64,000 bases of DNA, taken from positions 186,001 through 250,000 of the forward strand of contig NZ_AUHD01000005.1 of NCBI RefSeq assembly GCF_000423005.1, read 5' to 3'. This DNA is from Gelidibacter mesophilus DSM 14095 (GTDB taxonomy: Bacteria > Bacteroidota > Bacteroidia > Flavobacteriales > Flavobacteriaceae). The notes under the pieces were generated by a model. The model saw nothing but the letters and a program-made list of their open reading frames with translations, did not search any database and was not told the DNA's origin. Below are positions 26,119 to 35,565 of this stretch, in pieces. The number at the start of each line of letters is the position of its first letter. Position 1 is the stretch's first letter. Made by a program: the position numbers and the translations under genes.

Positions 26119-27090
26119 TTAATCTAGGGATTGATTTTCTAAAGAAGCATGCTCCAATAATTTGTTATACTCTTCAGCAGATAAATTACCATAATAGAAG
26201 TTCATTGGATTGATGCGTTCGTCATCTTTAAAAACTTCGTAATGAACGTGAGGTCCTTGAGAGCGACCAGTGCTACCTACAAATCCTATTAAGTCACCGC
26301 GTTTTACTTTTTGGTTCACGCGCACGTTGTATTTATATAAATGGCCATAAAGAGTCACATAACCATAGCCATGGTCAATTCTAATATGATTGCCGTATCC
26401 TGTAGAGGCATTATCGGCTCTTTTTACGACACCATCTCCTGTAGCATATACAGGCGTACCTCTAGGAGCAGTAAAGTCCATCCCATAATGGAATTTTTTT
26501 ACTTTGGTAAAGGGATCGGTTCTATAACCATACCCTGAAGCCATACGTGTTAAATCTTCATTGCTGATTGGTTGAATGGCAGGAATGGAGGCTAGAAATT
26601 TTTCTTTGTCCGCTGCTAAGACCGCAATTTCATCTAAAGATTTGGATTGGACTACAATTTGTTTTTGTAAGATGTCCATTCGTCTATTGGACTCAATGAT
26701 AATTTTTGAATTATCAAAACCTTCCAAAGATTTGTAACGATTAACGCCTCCAAAACCTGCTTTTCGCTGTTCTTCCGGAATTGGATTCGCTTCAAAATAA
26801 AGACGGTAAATTGAATTGTCACGCGCTTCAACATTTGCCAAGACAGATTGGGCCTCGTCCATTTTTTTATTAAGCAATTGATATTGCAGCTCCATATGCT
26901 GAAGTTCTCTCGCTAAAGCACGCTCTTTAGGCGATTTGACAAATTGGCTGGCCAAAAACACAAATAAGAACGCAAAAAGTGCAGATCCTAAAAAAAAGAT
27001 AAAGGCATACTTTGCAGTATTCCTTTTTCTTCTCTCTATTTTCTTATAAGAGAGGGTTTCAGAATCGTAATAATATTTTACCTTACTCAT
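26119..27090 (-). CDS. M23 family metallopeptidase (membrane-anchored)
   Basis: 323 residues. A cytoplasmic N-terminus, one membrane helix (about 28-50), a coiled-coil-like region (about 55-85 and 125-165) and a C-terminal LytM/peptidase M23 domain. Zinc ligands are visible in HYGMDF (about 201-206) and HVHYE (about 283-287), with the intervening GHLYK. These residues indicate an active DD-endopeptidase that cuts peptidoglycan cross-links, acting in the periplasm. The start is chosen at the first ATG, giving a cytosolic N-terminus as in related flavobacterial proteins. First gene of a - strand series M23-MerR-lemA-TPM-TPM. Confidence 0.93.
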   Translation of the reverse strand: MSKVKYYYDSETLSYKKIERRKRNTAKYAFIFFLGSALFAFLFVFLASQFVKSPKERALARELQHMELQYQLLNKKMDEAQSVLANVEARDNSIYRLYFEANPIPEEQRKAGFGGVNRYKSLEGFDNSKIIIESNRRMDILQKQIVVQSKSLDEIAVLAADKEKFLASIPAIQPISNEDLTRMASGYGYRTDPFTKVKKFHYGMDFTAPRGTPVYATGDGVVKRADNASTGYGNHIRIDHGYGYVTLYGHLYKYNVRVNQKVKRGDLIGFVGSTGRSQGPHVHYEVFKDDERINPMNFYYGNLSAEEYNKLLEHASLENQSLD

Positions 27091-27104
27091 TACCTAATTT
27101 ATAC

Positions 27105-27112
27105 TATTTTTG
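27105..27112 (+). promoter_or_regulatory. possible -7 box (TATTTTTG) upstream of alaS
   Basis: TATTTTTG fits TAnnTTTG, in the 217 bp gap between the divergent M23 and alaS genes. It would give an alaS leader of about 190 nt. No clear -33 TTG, so this is a candidate only. Confidence 0.35.
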
Positions 27113-27307
27113 CAGCTTGAAAAGCCTGTTATAGGTCTGTAGACATCAACTAAACGAACAAACCTACAAAATATTTTATTTGTAAATTTAGTAAAAGTAA
27201 ATGATTATAGAATAAAGTAGGCGTACGATATGGAAACTTTAAAACAAATTTGTGATAAATTCCGTTGTACTGCCATTTAAATAGTAAACCGACATTAATT
27301 TATAGAA

Positions 27308-29920
27308 ATGAAATCTCAAGACATACGTTCCACTTTTTTAAACTTTTTTAAGGAGAAACAACATAGCATTTTACCATCTGCACCCATGGTTTTAAAGGAT
27401 GATCCTACTTTAATGTTCGTCAATTCGGGAATGGCACCTTTTAAGGAATATTTTTTAGGAATTGCAAAGCCTAAAAACAATAGAATTGCCGATAGTCAAA
27501 AATGCTTAAGGGTTTCTGGAAAACACAATGATTTGGAAGAGGTTGGCTATGACACCTACCATCATACCTTATTTGAGATGCTGGGCAACTGGAGTTTTGG
27601 CGATTATTTTAAAAAGGAAGCCATTTCATGGGCATGGGAATTATTGACTGAGGTGTATGGAGTAGATAAGGACATGCTTTATGTTACTGTTTTTGAAGGC
27701 AGCGAAGAAGATAAGTTGCCAATGGACCAAGAGGCTTATGACTTGTGGAAATCCTTTATTGCTGAAGACCGGATCTTGATGGGCAATAAAAAGGATAATT
27801 TCTGGGAAATGGGAGATCAAGGACCGTGTGGACCCTGTAGTGAAATCCATGTCGATATTCGTTCAGCAGAAGAGAAAGCAGCCGTTGATGGAAAGACCTT
27901 GGTCAATATGGATCATCCTCAGGTGGTGGAGATATGGAACCTTGTTTTCATGCAATACAATAGAAAAGCCAATGGTTCCTTGGAGGTGTTGCCGCAAAAA
28001 CATATTGATACAGGGATGGGGTTTGAACGCTTATGTATGGTGCTGCAAGGTGTGACCTCCAATTATGATACGGATGTTTTTACCCCGATTATCCGTGAGA
28101 TTGAAACGATTGCCAATAAACCTTATGGTAAGGATGAGGAGGTCGATGTTGCGATCCGTGTGATTTCTGACCATGTACGTGCAGTGGCATTTTCTATTGC
28201 AGACGGACAGCTGCCCAGTAATACTGGCGCGGGTTACGTCATCCGTCGAATTTTAAGACGGGCCATTCGTTACAGTTTTACATTTTTAGATCAAAAGGAA
28301 CCATTTATTTATAGGTTAGTGGAGGTGCTGAGTAAGAAAATGGGAGCGGCATTTCCTGAATTGAAATCGCAAAAACAGCTGATTGAAAACGTAATTAAAG
28401 AGGAGGAGCAATCATTTTTAAGAACTTTAGATCAAGGTTTGGTGCTATTGAACCGAATTGTGGAAGATTCTAAAACTGAGGTTATTTCGGGTGAAAAGGC
28501 GTTTGAGCTTTATGATACCTTCGGATTTCCTATTGATTTAACAGCATTAATTCTGCGGGAAAAAGGTTTGAAATTGGACGAAGCAGAATTTCATGTTGAA
28601 ATGAAGAAACAAAAAGACCGCTCACGTGCCGCCGGTGAAATGACCACAGAAGATTGGACCATTTTATCCGATGATGCGATTCAGGAATTTATAGGTTATG
28701 ACTTTCTTGAAACCAATGTGAAAATTACAAGGTTTAGAAAAGTGGTTTCAAAAAAGGATGGTGAAATGTATCAATTGGTGTTTAATCTTACTCCTTTTTA
28801 TGCAGAAGGAGGCGGACAGGTTGGTGACAAAGGCTATTTGACTGATAGTAATGGCGATATTGTTTATATTTTGGATACCAAAAAAGAGAACAACGTGGCG
28901 ATTCATTTTACTAAAAACCTACCTAAAAATCTTAACGCTACGTTCACGGCCTCTGTGGATGAAAAACAGCGCAGAAGAACGGAAGCTAACCACACGGCAA
29001 CGCACTTGTTGCACCAAGCCTTACGCGAAGTTTTAGGAGAGCATGTTGAGCAAAAAGGAAGTGCGGTGCATTCTAAATATTTACGCTTTGATTTCTCTCA
29101 TTTTTCTAAAATGACACCAGAAGAATTAACGGATGTGGAAGATTTTGTCAACGCACGTATCGACGGCAAATTAGCCCTTCAAGAACAGCGTAACATTCCT
29201 ATGCAAATGGCTATTGATGAAGGTGCCATAGCACTTTTTGGAGAAAAATATGGCGATACGGTGCGTACCGTGCGCTATGGAAATTCTTTTGAGCTATGTG
29301 GTGGTACCCATGTAAAGAATACCGGAGATATTTGGTATTTTAAAATTGTATCAGAAGGAGCGGTAGCTTCAGGAATCCGTCGTATTGAGGCCATTACCAA
29401 TGATGCGGTCAAATATTACTACCAAGAGCATGACCGTGCCTTTTTTGAAATCAAAGGACTTTTAAATAATGCGCAAGAACCGGTTAAGGCCATTCAGAAC
29501 TTACAAGCTGAAAATGCCGATTTAAAAAAGCAAATTGACAATTTATTAAAAGAGAAAGCAAAAAACCTTAAGGGTGATCTTCAAAATGAATTGACGCAGA
29601 TCAACGGAGTTCAGTTTTTGGCTAAAAAAGTAGATTTAGATGCCTCGGGAATTAAGGATTTGTCTTTTGAATTGGGACAGCAACACGATAATTTATTCTT
29701 GTTATTTGCTGCTGAAAAAGATGGAAAGGCTTTACTATCCTGTTATATTTCTAAGGAGTTGGTAGAAAGTAAAGGCTTAAATGCTGGTACTATTGTACGA
29801 GAATTGGGTAAACATATCCAAGGCGGCGGCGGCGGACAGCCATTCTTTGCAACTGCGGGAGGTAAGAATCCACAAGGGATTGAAAAGGCTTTAGAGGCTG
29901 CAGAGGGGTATTTGGAATAG
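27308..29920 (+). CDS. alaS: alanine--tRNA ligase
   Basis: Charges tRNA-Ala with alanine and edits mischarged serine or glycine. 870 residues, normal for the bacterial enzyme. The N-terminal class II catalytic core starts with [13 protein letters not shown]; the editing domain shows the zinc/substrate ligands NHTATHLLH near 561-569 and CGGTH near 664-668; the C-terminal DHHA1 domain contains [15 protein letters not shown]. All key motifs are intact. Flanked by divergent M23 peptidase and, downstream, by a repeat-rich patch with a decayed gene. Confidence 0.97.
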   Translation: MKSQDIRSTFLNFFKEKQHSILPSAPMVLKDDPTLMFVNSGMAPFKEYFLGIAKPKNNRIADSQKCLRVSGKHNDLEEVGYDTYHHTLFEMLGNWSFGDYFKKEAISWAWELLTEVYGVDKDMLYVTVFEGSEEDKLPMDQEAYDLWKSFIAEDRILMGNKKDNFWEMGDQGPCGPCSEIHVDIRSAEEKAAVDGKTLVNMDHPQVVEIWNLVFMQYNRKANGSLEVLPQKHIDTGMGFERLCMVLQGVTSNYDTDVFTPIIREIETIANKPYGKDEEVDVAIRVISDHVRAVAFSIADGQLPSNTGAGYVIRRILRRAIRYSFTFLDQKEPFIYRLVEVLSKKMGAAFPELKSQKQLIENVIKEEEQSFLRTLDQGLVLLNRIVEDSKTEVISGEKAFELYDTFGFPIDLTALILREKGLKLDEAEFHVEMKKQKDRSRAAGEMTTEDWTILSDDAIQEFIGYDFLETNVKITRFRKVVSKKDGEMYQLVFNLTPFYAEGGGQVGDKGYLTDSNGDIVYILDTKKENNVAIHFTKNLPKNLNATFTASVDEKQRRRTEANHTATHLLHQALREVLGEHVEQKGSAVHSKYLRFDFSHFSKMTPEELTDVEDFVNARIDGKLALQEQRNIPMQMAIDEGAIALFGEKYGDTVRTVRYGNSFELCGGTHVKNTGDIWYFKIVSEGAVASGIRRIEAITNDAVKYYYQEHDRAFFEIKGLLNNAQEPVKAIQNLQAENADLKKQIDNLLKEKAKNLKGDLQNELTQINGVQFLAKKVDLDASGIKDLSFELGQQHDNLFLLFAAEKDGKALLSCYISKELVESKGLNAGTIVRELGKHIQGGGGGQPFFATAGGKNPQGIEKALEAAEGYLE

Positions 29921-29970
29921 ATTATTTCGGAATGTGGATGGATTCCATTCCTTAAAAAGGTGCAATAAAG

Positions 29971-30000
29971 CTCTCGCAGAGTCGCGGAGTCGCAGAGAAA
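29971..30000. repeat. copy of GCGCCTCTGCGAGA-type repeat, inverted
   Basis: CTCTCGCAGAGTCGCGGAGT and the following bases read, on the other strand, as tandem CTCTGCGA/CTCCGCGA units. It is the reverse-oriented counterpart of the copies at 30167, 30571 and 30674. A further degenerate copy (CCTCCTGCGAGCAAAAA) is at about 30067-30088. Confidence 0.6.
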
Positions 30001-30166
30001 AGTTGAAAACACATTGATCTGAACTTAGATGAATATATTTGAATTATTAAATGCTTCATGCCTTTACGCCTCCTGCGAGCAAAAACTTTTATTATTGAAA
30101 ATGAGATTATAAATATTGAAGTATCTTAGTATAGGGACAATTAATAATCTCCATTAACTTTATACT

Positions 30167-30186
30167 TAGCGCCTCTGCGAGAAAAA
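30167..30186. repeat. GCGCCTCTGCGAGA repeat, copy 1
   Basis: TAGCGCCTCTGCGAGAAAAA lies just before the start of the decayed GxxExxY gene. Copies 2 and 3 follow that gene. Confidence 0.7.
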
Positions 30187-30194
30187 ACCAAACT

Positions 30195-30555
30195 ATGTCT
30201 GAAAATGAGATTTCTGGTATTATTATAGATGCTTGTTATCATAGTTATGTTGACTTGGGCCCGGGATTATTGGAATCGGTTTATTAAGAAATTCTATGTT
30301 ATGAGTTAAGAGCAAAAGGTCTATATGTTGAAGGACAAAAATCACTTCCCGTATTATGGAAGGACGTTTAACTTGAACTAGGTTATAGAACGAAAAGTAA
30401 TTGTGGAAATTAAGTCAGATGAAGAAATCCATCCAGTACATCCAAAACAGGTATTGACTTATTTAAAATTGACAGGTCTAAAACTTGGATGATTAATTCA
30501 CTTCAATAGCCCACTAATCAAAAAAGGAATCACAAGAATTGTAAATAATTTATAG
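30195..30555 (+). pseudogene. decayed GxxExxY family gene
   Basis: From the ATG at 30195 the frame reads MSENEISGIIIDACYHSY and DLGPGLLESVY, the hallmark GxxExxY motif, then hits TAA at 30285 and TAA at 30369. After ELGYR (about 30385) the reading frame changes by a small deletion and resumes as ERKVIVEIKSDEEIHP (from 30388), with a TGA at 30490 and the family-typical end LIKKGITRIVNNL to a TAG at 30553. Thus three in-frame stops and one frameshift are visible in an otherwise recognisable gene of about 120 codons. The family belongs to the PD-(D/E)XK nuclease-like fold (PF13366); function unknown. It is clearly not expressed as a full protein. Confidence 0.85.
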
Positions 30556-30700
30556 TATTGCTTTTATAAGACTTTGCGCCTATGCGCCTCTGCGAGAAAA
30601 TAATTTTAGCAGCGCACTAATCAAAAAATGGAATTACAAGCATAATATATAATTTTTAGTATTGCTGCATCAGACTTTGCGCCTCTGCGAGAAAAAAAAT
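30505..30700. repeat. duplicated gene tail plus repeat (two units of about 95 bp)
   Basis: The first unit (about 30505-30600) covers the end of the GxxExxY pseudogene (CACTAATCAAAAAA..., TAGTATTGC...) and a GCGCCTCTGCGAGAAAA copy at about 30571-30600. The second unit (about 30608-30700) repeats the same order with scattered differences (CACTAATCAAAAAATGGAAT, TAGTATTGC, ACTTTGCGCCTCTGCGAGA). The start of the GSCFA gene follows at once. Confidence 0.75.
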
Positions 30701-30705
30701 TGATA

Positions 30706-31662
30706 ATGAAACTACAAACCCAAATCCCATTTAAAAAACACACCGAAAATCTCATAGATTATCACTCTAAGGTCTTTTTGTTGGGCTCTTGTTTTGTAGA
30801 CAATATTGGTAGGAAACTCGATTACTATAAATTTCAGAGTCATCAGAACCCGTTTGGCGTATTATTTCATCCTAAAGCCATAGAAACATTGGTTTTAAGG
30901 GCTGTTGAAGATATTCTCTATAATGAAGAAGATGTATTTTATCATAATGAACAATGGCATTGTTTTGACGCCCACTCTCAGATGAGCCATAGCTCAAAAG
31001 AGGATGTGATTACCAATTTAAATGTACAACTGCAAATTACAAGACAACAGCTCAAAGACGCCAGCCATATTGTAATCACTTTAGGTACAGCATGGGTTTA
31101 CAGACATTATAAATCCAATTTACCAATAGCCAATTGCCATAAAATTTCGCAACAGAGTTTTAGAAAAGAGTTACTTTCCAATGACGAAATTACCGCTAGC
31201 CTTCAAAATATAAGAAGCAAAATTTTGCAGGTCAATACTAACGCTACGCTTATCTTTACACTGTCTCCGATCCGGCATGTTAAAGATGGATTTATAGAAA
31301 ACACCCTCAGTAAAGCACATTTAATTGCTGCTATTCACAATTTTATTGCCCAACCTTCTGAAATGGGAAGTTTCTACTTTCCGGCTTATGAAATCATGAT
31401 GGATGAACTCCGCGACTATCGGTTTTATACTGAGGATATGTTGCATCCTAATGCTACGGCCATCAGTTATATTTGGGAGAAATTTCAGAAGGTCTGGGTG
31501 TCTGAAAGTACTGTTGCGATGATGGCTGAGGTTGATGCTATTCAAAAGGGAATTGCGCACAGGCCGTTCAATCCCCAATCTGAAGCCCATGTCAATTTTT
31601 TAATACAACTGGAACTTAGAAAAAAAGCCCTTCAGAGGAAAATTGAGCATATTTCGTTTTAG
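30706..31662 (+). CDS. GSCFA domain protein
   Basis: 318 residues from ATG 30706 (a TTG at 30700 is in frame but lies in the A-rich end of the repeat). The family's name-giving motif appears as GSCFVDNIG at about 28-36, followed by NPFGVLFHP and, later, the conserved block with FTLSPIRHVKDGF and a C-terminal DMLHPN. The family has an SGNH/GDSL-like hydrolase arrangement: the serine in GSCF and the DxxH of DMLHP are candidate catalytic residues. The substrate is unknown. The gene starts directly after the repeat patch, so its promoter may lie within it. Confidence 0.87.
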   Translation: MKLQTQIPFKKHTENLIDYHSKVFLLGSCFVDNIGRKLDYYKFQSHQNPFGVLFHPKAIETLVLRAVEDILYNEEDVFYHNEQWHCFDAHSQMSHSSKEDVITNLNVQLQITRQQLKDASHIVITLGTAWVYRHYKSNLPIANCHKISQQSFRKELLSNDEITASLQNIRSKILQVNTNATLIFTLSPIRHVKDGFIENTLSKAHLIAAIHNFIAQPSEMGSFYFPAYEIMMDELRDYRFYTEDMLHPNATAISYIWEKFQKVWVSESTVAMMAEVDAIQKGIAHRPFNPQSEAHVNFLIQLELRKKALQRKIEHISF

Positions 31663-31742
31663 AAATTCTATAAGTGATCTTTAGTACCAGAGAGTATTGT
31701 TTAAGTTACTTTAAGTGATCTCTGAACTGACTGATTATGCAT

Positions 31743-32198
31743 TTATAACACCCGAACACTAGCAGGTACTAAGACGGTATAATCCCCATTGTTTCTGATG
31801 ACATCCCTAACAATGGACGATGAGATATAAGATGTACTTGCGGCAGTCAGCAAAAACACAGTTTCTATCTTGGATAGTTTTCTATTGGTATGTGCAATGG
31901 CTTTTTCAAACTCAAAGTCGGCAGGATTCCGTAAGCCTCTTAATATAAACTGTGCCTCAATTTCCTTACAAAAATCGATGGTCAAACCTTTATAGGTCCT
32001 TACTTTTACTTTGGGTTGATCTTTAAAGGCTTCTTCAATGAACTTCAAACGCTGCTCTAAAGAGAACATGTATTTTTTATCGGCATTGATACCAATAGCA
32101 ATCACCACTTCATCAAACACTTTTAAACCGCGATTGATGATATCATAATGACCTAGAGTTAGCGGATCAAAAGACCCAGGGAAGAGTGCACGTTTCAT
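31743..32198 (-). CDS. coaD: pantetheine-phosphate adenylyltransferase
   Basis: Transfers AMP from ATP to 4'-phosphopantetheine, the penultimate step of coenzyme A synthesis. 151 residues. The nucleotidyltransferase motif TLGH is at 14-17 within GSFDPLTLGH, and the C-terminal part has ISSSIVRD, the usual ISSTxVR motif. Length and motifs are complete. A -7 box (32243-32250) lies about 45 bp upstream, and ddl lies further upstream on the same strand. Confidence 0.96.
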   Translation of the reverse strand: MKRALFPGSFDPLTLGHYDIINRGLKVFDEVVIAIGINADKKYMFSLEQRLKFIEEAFKDQPKVKVRTYKGLTIDFCKEIEAQFILRGLRNPADFEFEKAIAHTNRKLSKIETVFLLTAASTSYISSSIVRDVIRNNGDYTVLVPASVRVL

Positions 32199-32242
32199 AA
32201 TATTTCCCCAGAAAAGGGCATCTCATTTTATAAGTTAGAACT

Positions 32243-32250
32243 CAAATATA
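32243..32250 (-). promoter_or_regulatory. -7 promoter box (TATATTTG) of coaD
   Basis: On the - strand the octamer reads TATATTTG, fitting TAnnTTTG, about 45 bp before the coaD start. It suggests that coaD has its own promoter separate from ddl. Confidence 0.45.
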
Positions 32251-32369
32251 ACTATTAATTGTGATTCATAAAGGCGTTCATTGTCTTTATAACAGTCGTC
32301 ATGAAGGAAGGAATGCCCTATATAAGTTTAAATATTCAAATCTATTGATTAATTAATCCTTCTGCATTT

Positions 32370-33347
32370 TTAATTCTTAAGGCATTCGTCAATCGCATTT
32401 CCAAATAAATCCGCTAAACTAATGCCAGCCGAGGCCGCTTGCTGTGGTAAAATGCTCGCTTTGGTCATTCCAGGTACAGTGTTGACTTCCAATAAATGGG
32501 GTTCGCCGTCCTTAAATATAAATTCGCTACGGCTGAAACCTTTCATTTTTAAAACTTCATACACCCTCTTGGCAACGGTTCTTACCTGTTCCTCTTGTTC
32601 CTCTGTCAATCGAGCTGGTGTAATCTCTTGGGATTCTCCCAAGTATTTGGCCTGATAATCAAAGAAATCATTATTGCTTACAATTTCAGTAATCGGAAGT
32701 ACGGTCACTTCACCTTTGTAAGTGATCACCCCCACGGATACTTCTACACCATCTAAAAAAGATTCAATAATCACTTCGTCATCTTCCTTAAAGGCAACTT
32801 CCAGCGCTTTATTAAAATCTTCTCTTTTATAAACTTTGCTGATGCCAAAACTACTTCCCGCCTTGTTCGCTTTCACAAAACATGGTAAGCCTACTTTAGC
32901 GATAATGGCATCTTCATCAATGGCATCGCCTAAATTCACGTAAAACGATTCTGCCGTTTTAATGCCATAAGGTTTTAAAGTGCTCAAACAATCCCGTTTG
33001 TTGAAAGTCAAGGCCGCTTGATACATATTGCAGCTGGTTTGTGGAATGCTCAACAATTCCAAATACCCCTGCATAAATCCGTCTTCTCCGGGCGTACCAT
33101 GAATGGCATTGAACACACAGTCAAAGGTTATTTTGATACCATCAACAGTTGCTGAAAAATCGTTTTTATCAATAGCATGTTCTTGGTTGTTGGGATCTAC
33201 ATAGACCCATTTATTTTTGAAAATATGAACGCGATGTGGACTGTATTTTGCTTGGTCAAGGGTTTCGTAAACTACTTGTCCGCTTTTGAGGGAAATTTCG
33301 AATTCGCTCGAAAAACCTCCCATGATGATGGCAATGTTTTTTTTCAT
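32370..33347 (-). CDS. ddl: D-alanine--D-alanine ligase
   Basis: Joins two D-alanines for the peptidoglycan stem peptide. 325 residues from the ATG at 33347 (MKKNIAIIMGG); a start at 33377 would add ten non-conserved residues. The ATP-grasp fold shows GGFSSEFEISLKSG at about 9-22, AIHGTPGEDG, the ATP-binding KANKAGSSFGISKV segment and the C-terminal LEVNTVPGMTKASILPQ. Divergent from the PASTA gene, as in other Flavobacteriaceae, where this neighbourhood (coaD, ddl, PASTA, rluD) is conserved. Confidence 0.95.
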   Translation of the reverse strand: MKKNIAIIMGGFSSEFEISLKSGQVVYETLDQAKYSPHRVHIFKNKWVYVDPNNQEHAIDKNDFSATVDGIKITFDCVFNAIHGTPGEDGFMQGYLELLSIPQTSCNMYQAALTFNKRDCLSTLKPYGIKTAESFYVNLGDAIDEDAIIAKVGLPCFVKANKAGSSFGISKVYKREDFNKALEVAFKEDDEVIIESFLDGVEVSVGVITYKGEVTVLPITEIVSNNDFFDYQAKYLGESQEITPARLTEEQEEQVRTVAKRVYEVLKMKGFSRSEFIFKDGEPHLLEVNTVPGMTKASILPQQAASAGISLADLFGNAIDECLKN

Positions 33348-33654
33348 ATCAATTTCCCACGGAAGTGGGAATCTCATTAATTTAGTTCATTCCTATTTTA
33401 TTGACCTATTTTGTAAAGTAGGTTAATAATTATTTTTCAAGAAAGTGGAACTCCAATTTAAGTTAATCTTTCTGATCACGATTATTAGAATACTTCGTGA
33501 GAAATCGCGAATCCTTAATTACCACTATTTCATATCATTTATTGCAATTACAATATATAGACATTTTAAAGGTTATATCTTCGCGAGTTCGCAACATATC
33601 TTCGCAAACAAAAATATCACATTAAAAGCAAAAGAAAAAACGGTTGTGTTTTTA

Positions 33655-33662
33655 TATATTTG
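33655..33662 (+). promoter_or_regulatory. -7 promoter box (TATATTTG) of PASTA-rluD operon
   Basis: TATATTTG fits TAnnTTTG, 19 bp before the start codon at 33682. No TTG at the right distance. The rest of the 334 bp gap between ddl and this gene holds nothing I can name. Confidence 0.5.
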
Positions 33663-33681
33663 TCACTTATAATAAATTTTC

Positions 33682-34245
33682 ATGAGTCTAATAAAATTTT
33701 TATCGAGCAAAGCTTTTCTAAAGCAAATTATTCTTGCTGTCGTGGTGCTCGTAGTGTTGTGTTTCTTAGTGTTGAAGTGGTTAGATTATAGCACCAATCA
33801 TGGGAGTTTTGTGACGGTTCCTGATTTGGCTGGAAAGACCATTGAAACCGCAGAAATTCAATTGAACGACAACCAATTGACCATGGAAATTCAAGATTCT
33901 GCCAATTACAATCCTAAATACCCAAAATACTCGGTTATTGAACAATATCCAAGAGCGGGAAGTCAGGTAAAAGAAAACCGAAAAATATATTTGATTCTAA
34001 ATCCATCAGGTTTCCGTAAAGTAGAAGTACCCATTGTTGTAGGCCGTACGTTCCGTCAGGCCAAACCAACCCTTGAAGCTATTGGTTTTGAGGTGGGAAA
34101 AATTTCCTATATAGACGATATCGGTTTAGATGAAGTGCAGTCCATTTCTTATGAGGGTAAAGCGGTCAATGCTGGCGATTTACTCCCAATGACATCCACA
34201 ATTGATGTGGTATTAGGTAATGGTAATAGAGGCGAAAACGAATAA
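33682..34245 (+). CDS. PASTA-domain membrane protein
   Basis: 187 residues. One N-terminal membrane helix (about 13-33) and two PASTA-like domains (about 44-110, VPDLAGKTIETAEIQLNDN, and about 114-180, VPIVVGRTFRQAKPTLEAIG). In Firmicutes and Actinobacteria PASTA domains sit on serine/threonine kinases or penicillin-binding proteins and sense muropeptides; here they stand alone with a membrane anchor. A role in sensing or organising the cell wall is inferred from the domain and from ddl next door. Its stop overlaps the start of rluD (TAATG). Confidence 0.88.
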   Translation: MSLIKFLSSKAFLKQIILAVVVLVVLCFLVLKWLDYSTNHGSFVTVPDLAGKTIETAEIQLNDNQLTMEIQDSANYNPKYPKYSVIEQYPRAGSQVKENRKIYLILNPSGFRKVEVPIVVGRTFRQAKPTLEAIGFEVGKISYIDDIGLDEVQSISYEGKAVNAGDLLPMTSTIDVVLGNGNRGENE

Positions 34246-35294
34246 TGACAGACAATACTCCCAATTTAGAAGAGCAGAATGATGATGAGTTGTATGAGCA
34301 TTATGCCTTTACAGCTGTAAAAGGACAGTCACCATTGCGTATCGATAAATATTTGATGAATTTTATCGAGAACGCAACGCGTAATAAAATTCAGGCTGCC
34401 GCCAAAAACGGTAGTATATATGTCAATGACCTTCCCGTAAAATCCAATTATAAGGTCAAGCCTTTTGATAAGATTCGGGTACTTTTTGAGCATCCACCCT
34501 ATGAGTTTTTGCTAACTCCAGAAAATATCCCACTTCATATTGTTTATGAAGATGATGATTTGCTCGTGGTCAATAAGGAAGCGGGTATGGTTGTCCATCC
34601 AGGACATGGGAATTATTCAGGCACGTTAATCAATGCATTGACCTATCATTTTGATAACCTGCCCAACAATTCCAGTAATAGACCCGGATTGGTCCATCGG
34701 ATTGATAAGGATACTAGCGGACTTTTGGTTATCGCTAAAACCGAAGCTGCCATGACGCATCTTGCCAAACAATTCTTTAATAAAACCAGTGAGCGTGAGT
34801 ATGTGGCCATCGTTTGGGGAAATATTGAAGCCGAGGAAGGCACTATTGAAGGCAATATTGGAAGACATCCAAAAAACAGATTGCAAAACACGGTATATCT
34901 TGAGGATGATGAGGACAAGGGCAAACCAGCCGTTACCCATTTTAAAGTTTTGGAGCGTTTGGGCTATGTTACTTTAGTGTCCTGTAAGCTAGAAACTGGC
35001 CGTACGCACCAAATCCGCGTGCATATGAAACATATTGGTCACACGCTTTTTAATGACGCCCGATATGGTGGCGATAAAATCTTAAAAGGAACCACCTTTA
35101 CTAAATACAAGCAGTTTGTTGACAATTGCTTTAAAATTCTACCACGGCAGGCATTACATGCTAAAACTTTGGGCTTTGTACATCCTACAACGGGTAAATT
35201 CATGAGCTTTGACTCTGAAGTGCCACAGGATATGCAGAATTGTATCGATAAATGGCGCCATTACGCCAAGCATCAGGATATGGATTTTGAATAG
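34245..35294 (+). CDS. rluD: RluA/RluD family 23S rRNA pseudouridine synthase
   Basis: 349 residues with an N-terminal S4 RNA-binding domain (about 25-85, RIDKYLMNFIENATRNKIQ) and a catalytic domain. The catalytic aspartate lies in HRIDKDTSGLLV (about 151-162). Conserved GRTHQIRVH follows near 248. RluD modifies uridines in 23S rRNA helix 69; the exact target of this homologue cannot be proved by eye. Translationally coupled to the PASTA gene. Confidence 0.92.
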   Translation: MTDNTPNLEEQNDDELYEHYAFTAVKGQSPLRIDKYLMNFIENATRNKIQAAAKNGSIYVNDLPVKSNYKVKPFDKIRVLFEHPPYEFLLTPENIPLHIVYEDDDLLVVNKEAGMVVHPGHGNYSGTLINALTYHFDNLPNNSSNRPGLVHRIDKDTSGLLVIAKTEAAMTHLAKQFFNKTSEREYVAIVWGNIEAEEGTIEGNIGRHPKNRLQNTVYLEDDEDKGKPAVTHFKVLERLGYVTLVSCKLETGRTHQIRVHMKHIGHTLFNDARYGGDKILKGTTFTKYKQFVDNCFKILPRQALHAKTLGFVHPTTGKFMSFDSEVPQDMQNCIDKWRHYAKHQDMDFE

Positions 35295-35349
35295 CCTTTA
35301 ATTTTTTAATAACATAAGTGGCTCTTTACAATTTCTTATTTTGGGCGTT

Positions 35350-35377
35350 ACCCTCTTTCAATAAATTTCCAGAGGGT
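35350..35377. repeat. inverted repeat ACCCTCT/AGAGGGT
   Basis: Arms at 35350-35356 and 35371-35377 with a 14 base loop, preceded by TGGGCGTT. The pattern GGGCGTTACCC...GGGT resembles an intergenic element I remember from other Flavobacteriia; the match rests on memory and may be chance. The 271 bp gap holds no other feature. Confidence 0.35.
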
Positions 35378-35565
35378 CAGGTGGTCACTACTCGCTCTCT
35401 TTGAGGAGCTCAACATGCCGTTCCACTCTTAACGCACGTGCTGAGATAGGCACAACTTTATGCTTAGCTAAAAATTTAAAATTTTAAAAGGAGTTGACGC
35501 AACCAATGCCAACTATTGGCATCTATCAAAAACATGTCTTTCCCTAATGTAAAAATTGACACATT

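Noticed and set aside
29960-30700. CTCTGCG repeats as a CRISPR array
   Set aside because: Spacing and orientation vary, copies are few, and no cas gene is near.
33641-33662. TTG at 33644 as -33 element of the PASTA promoter
   Set aside because: It lies only 8 bp from the -7 box, too close for sigma-factor contact.
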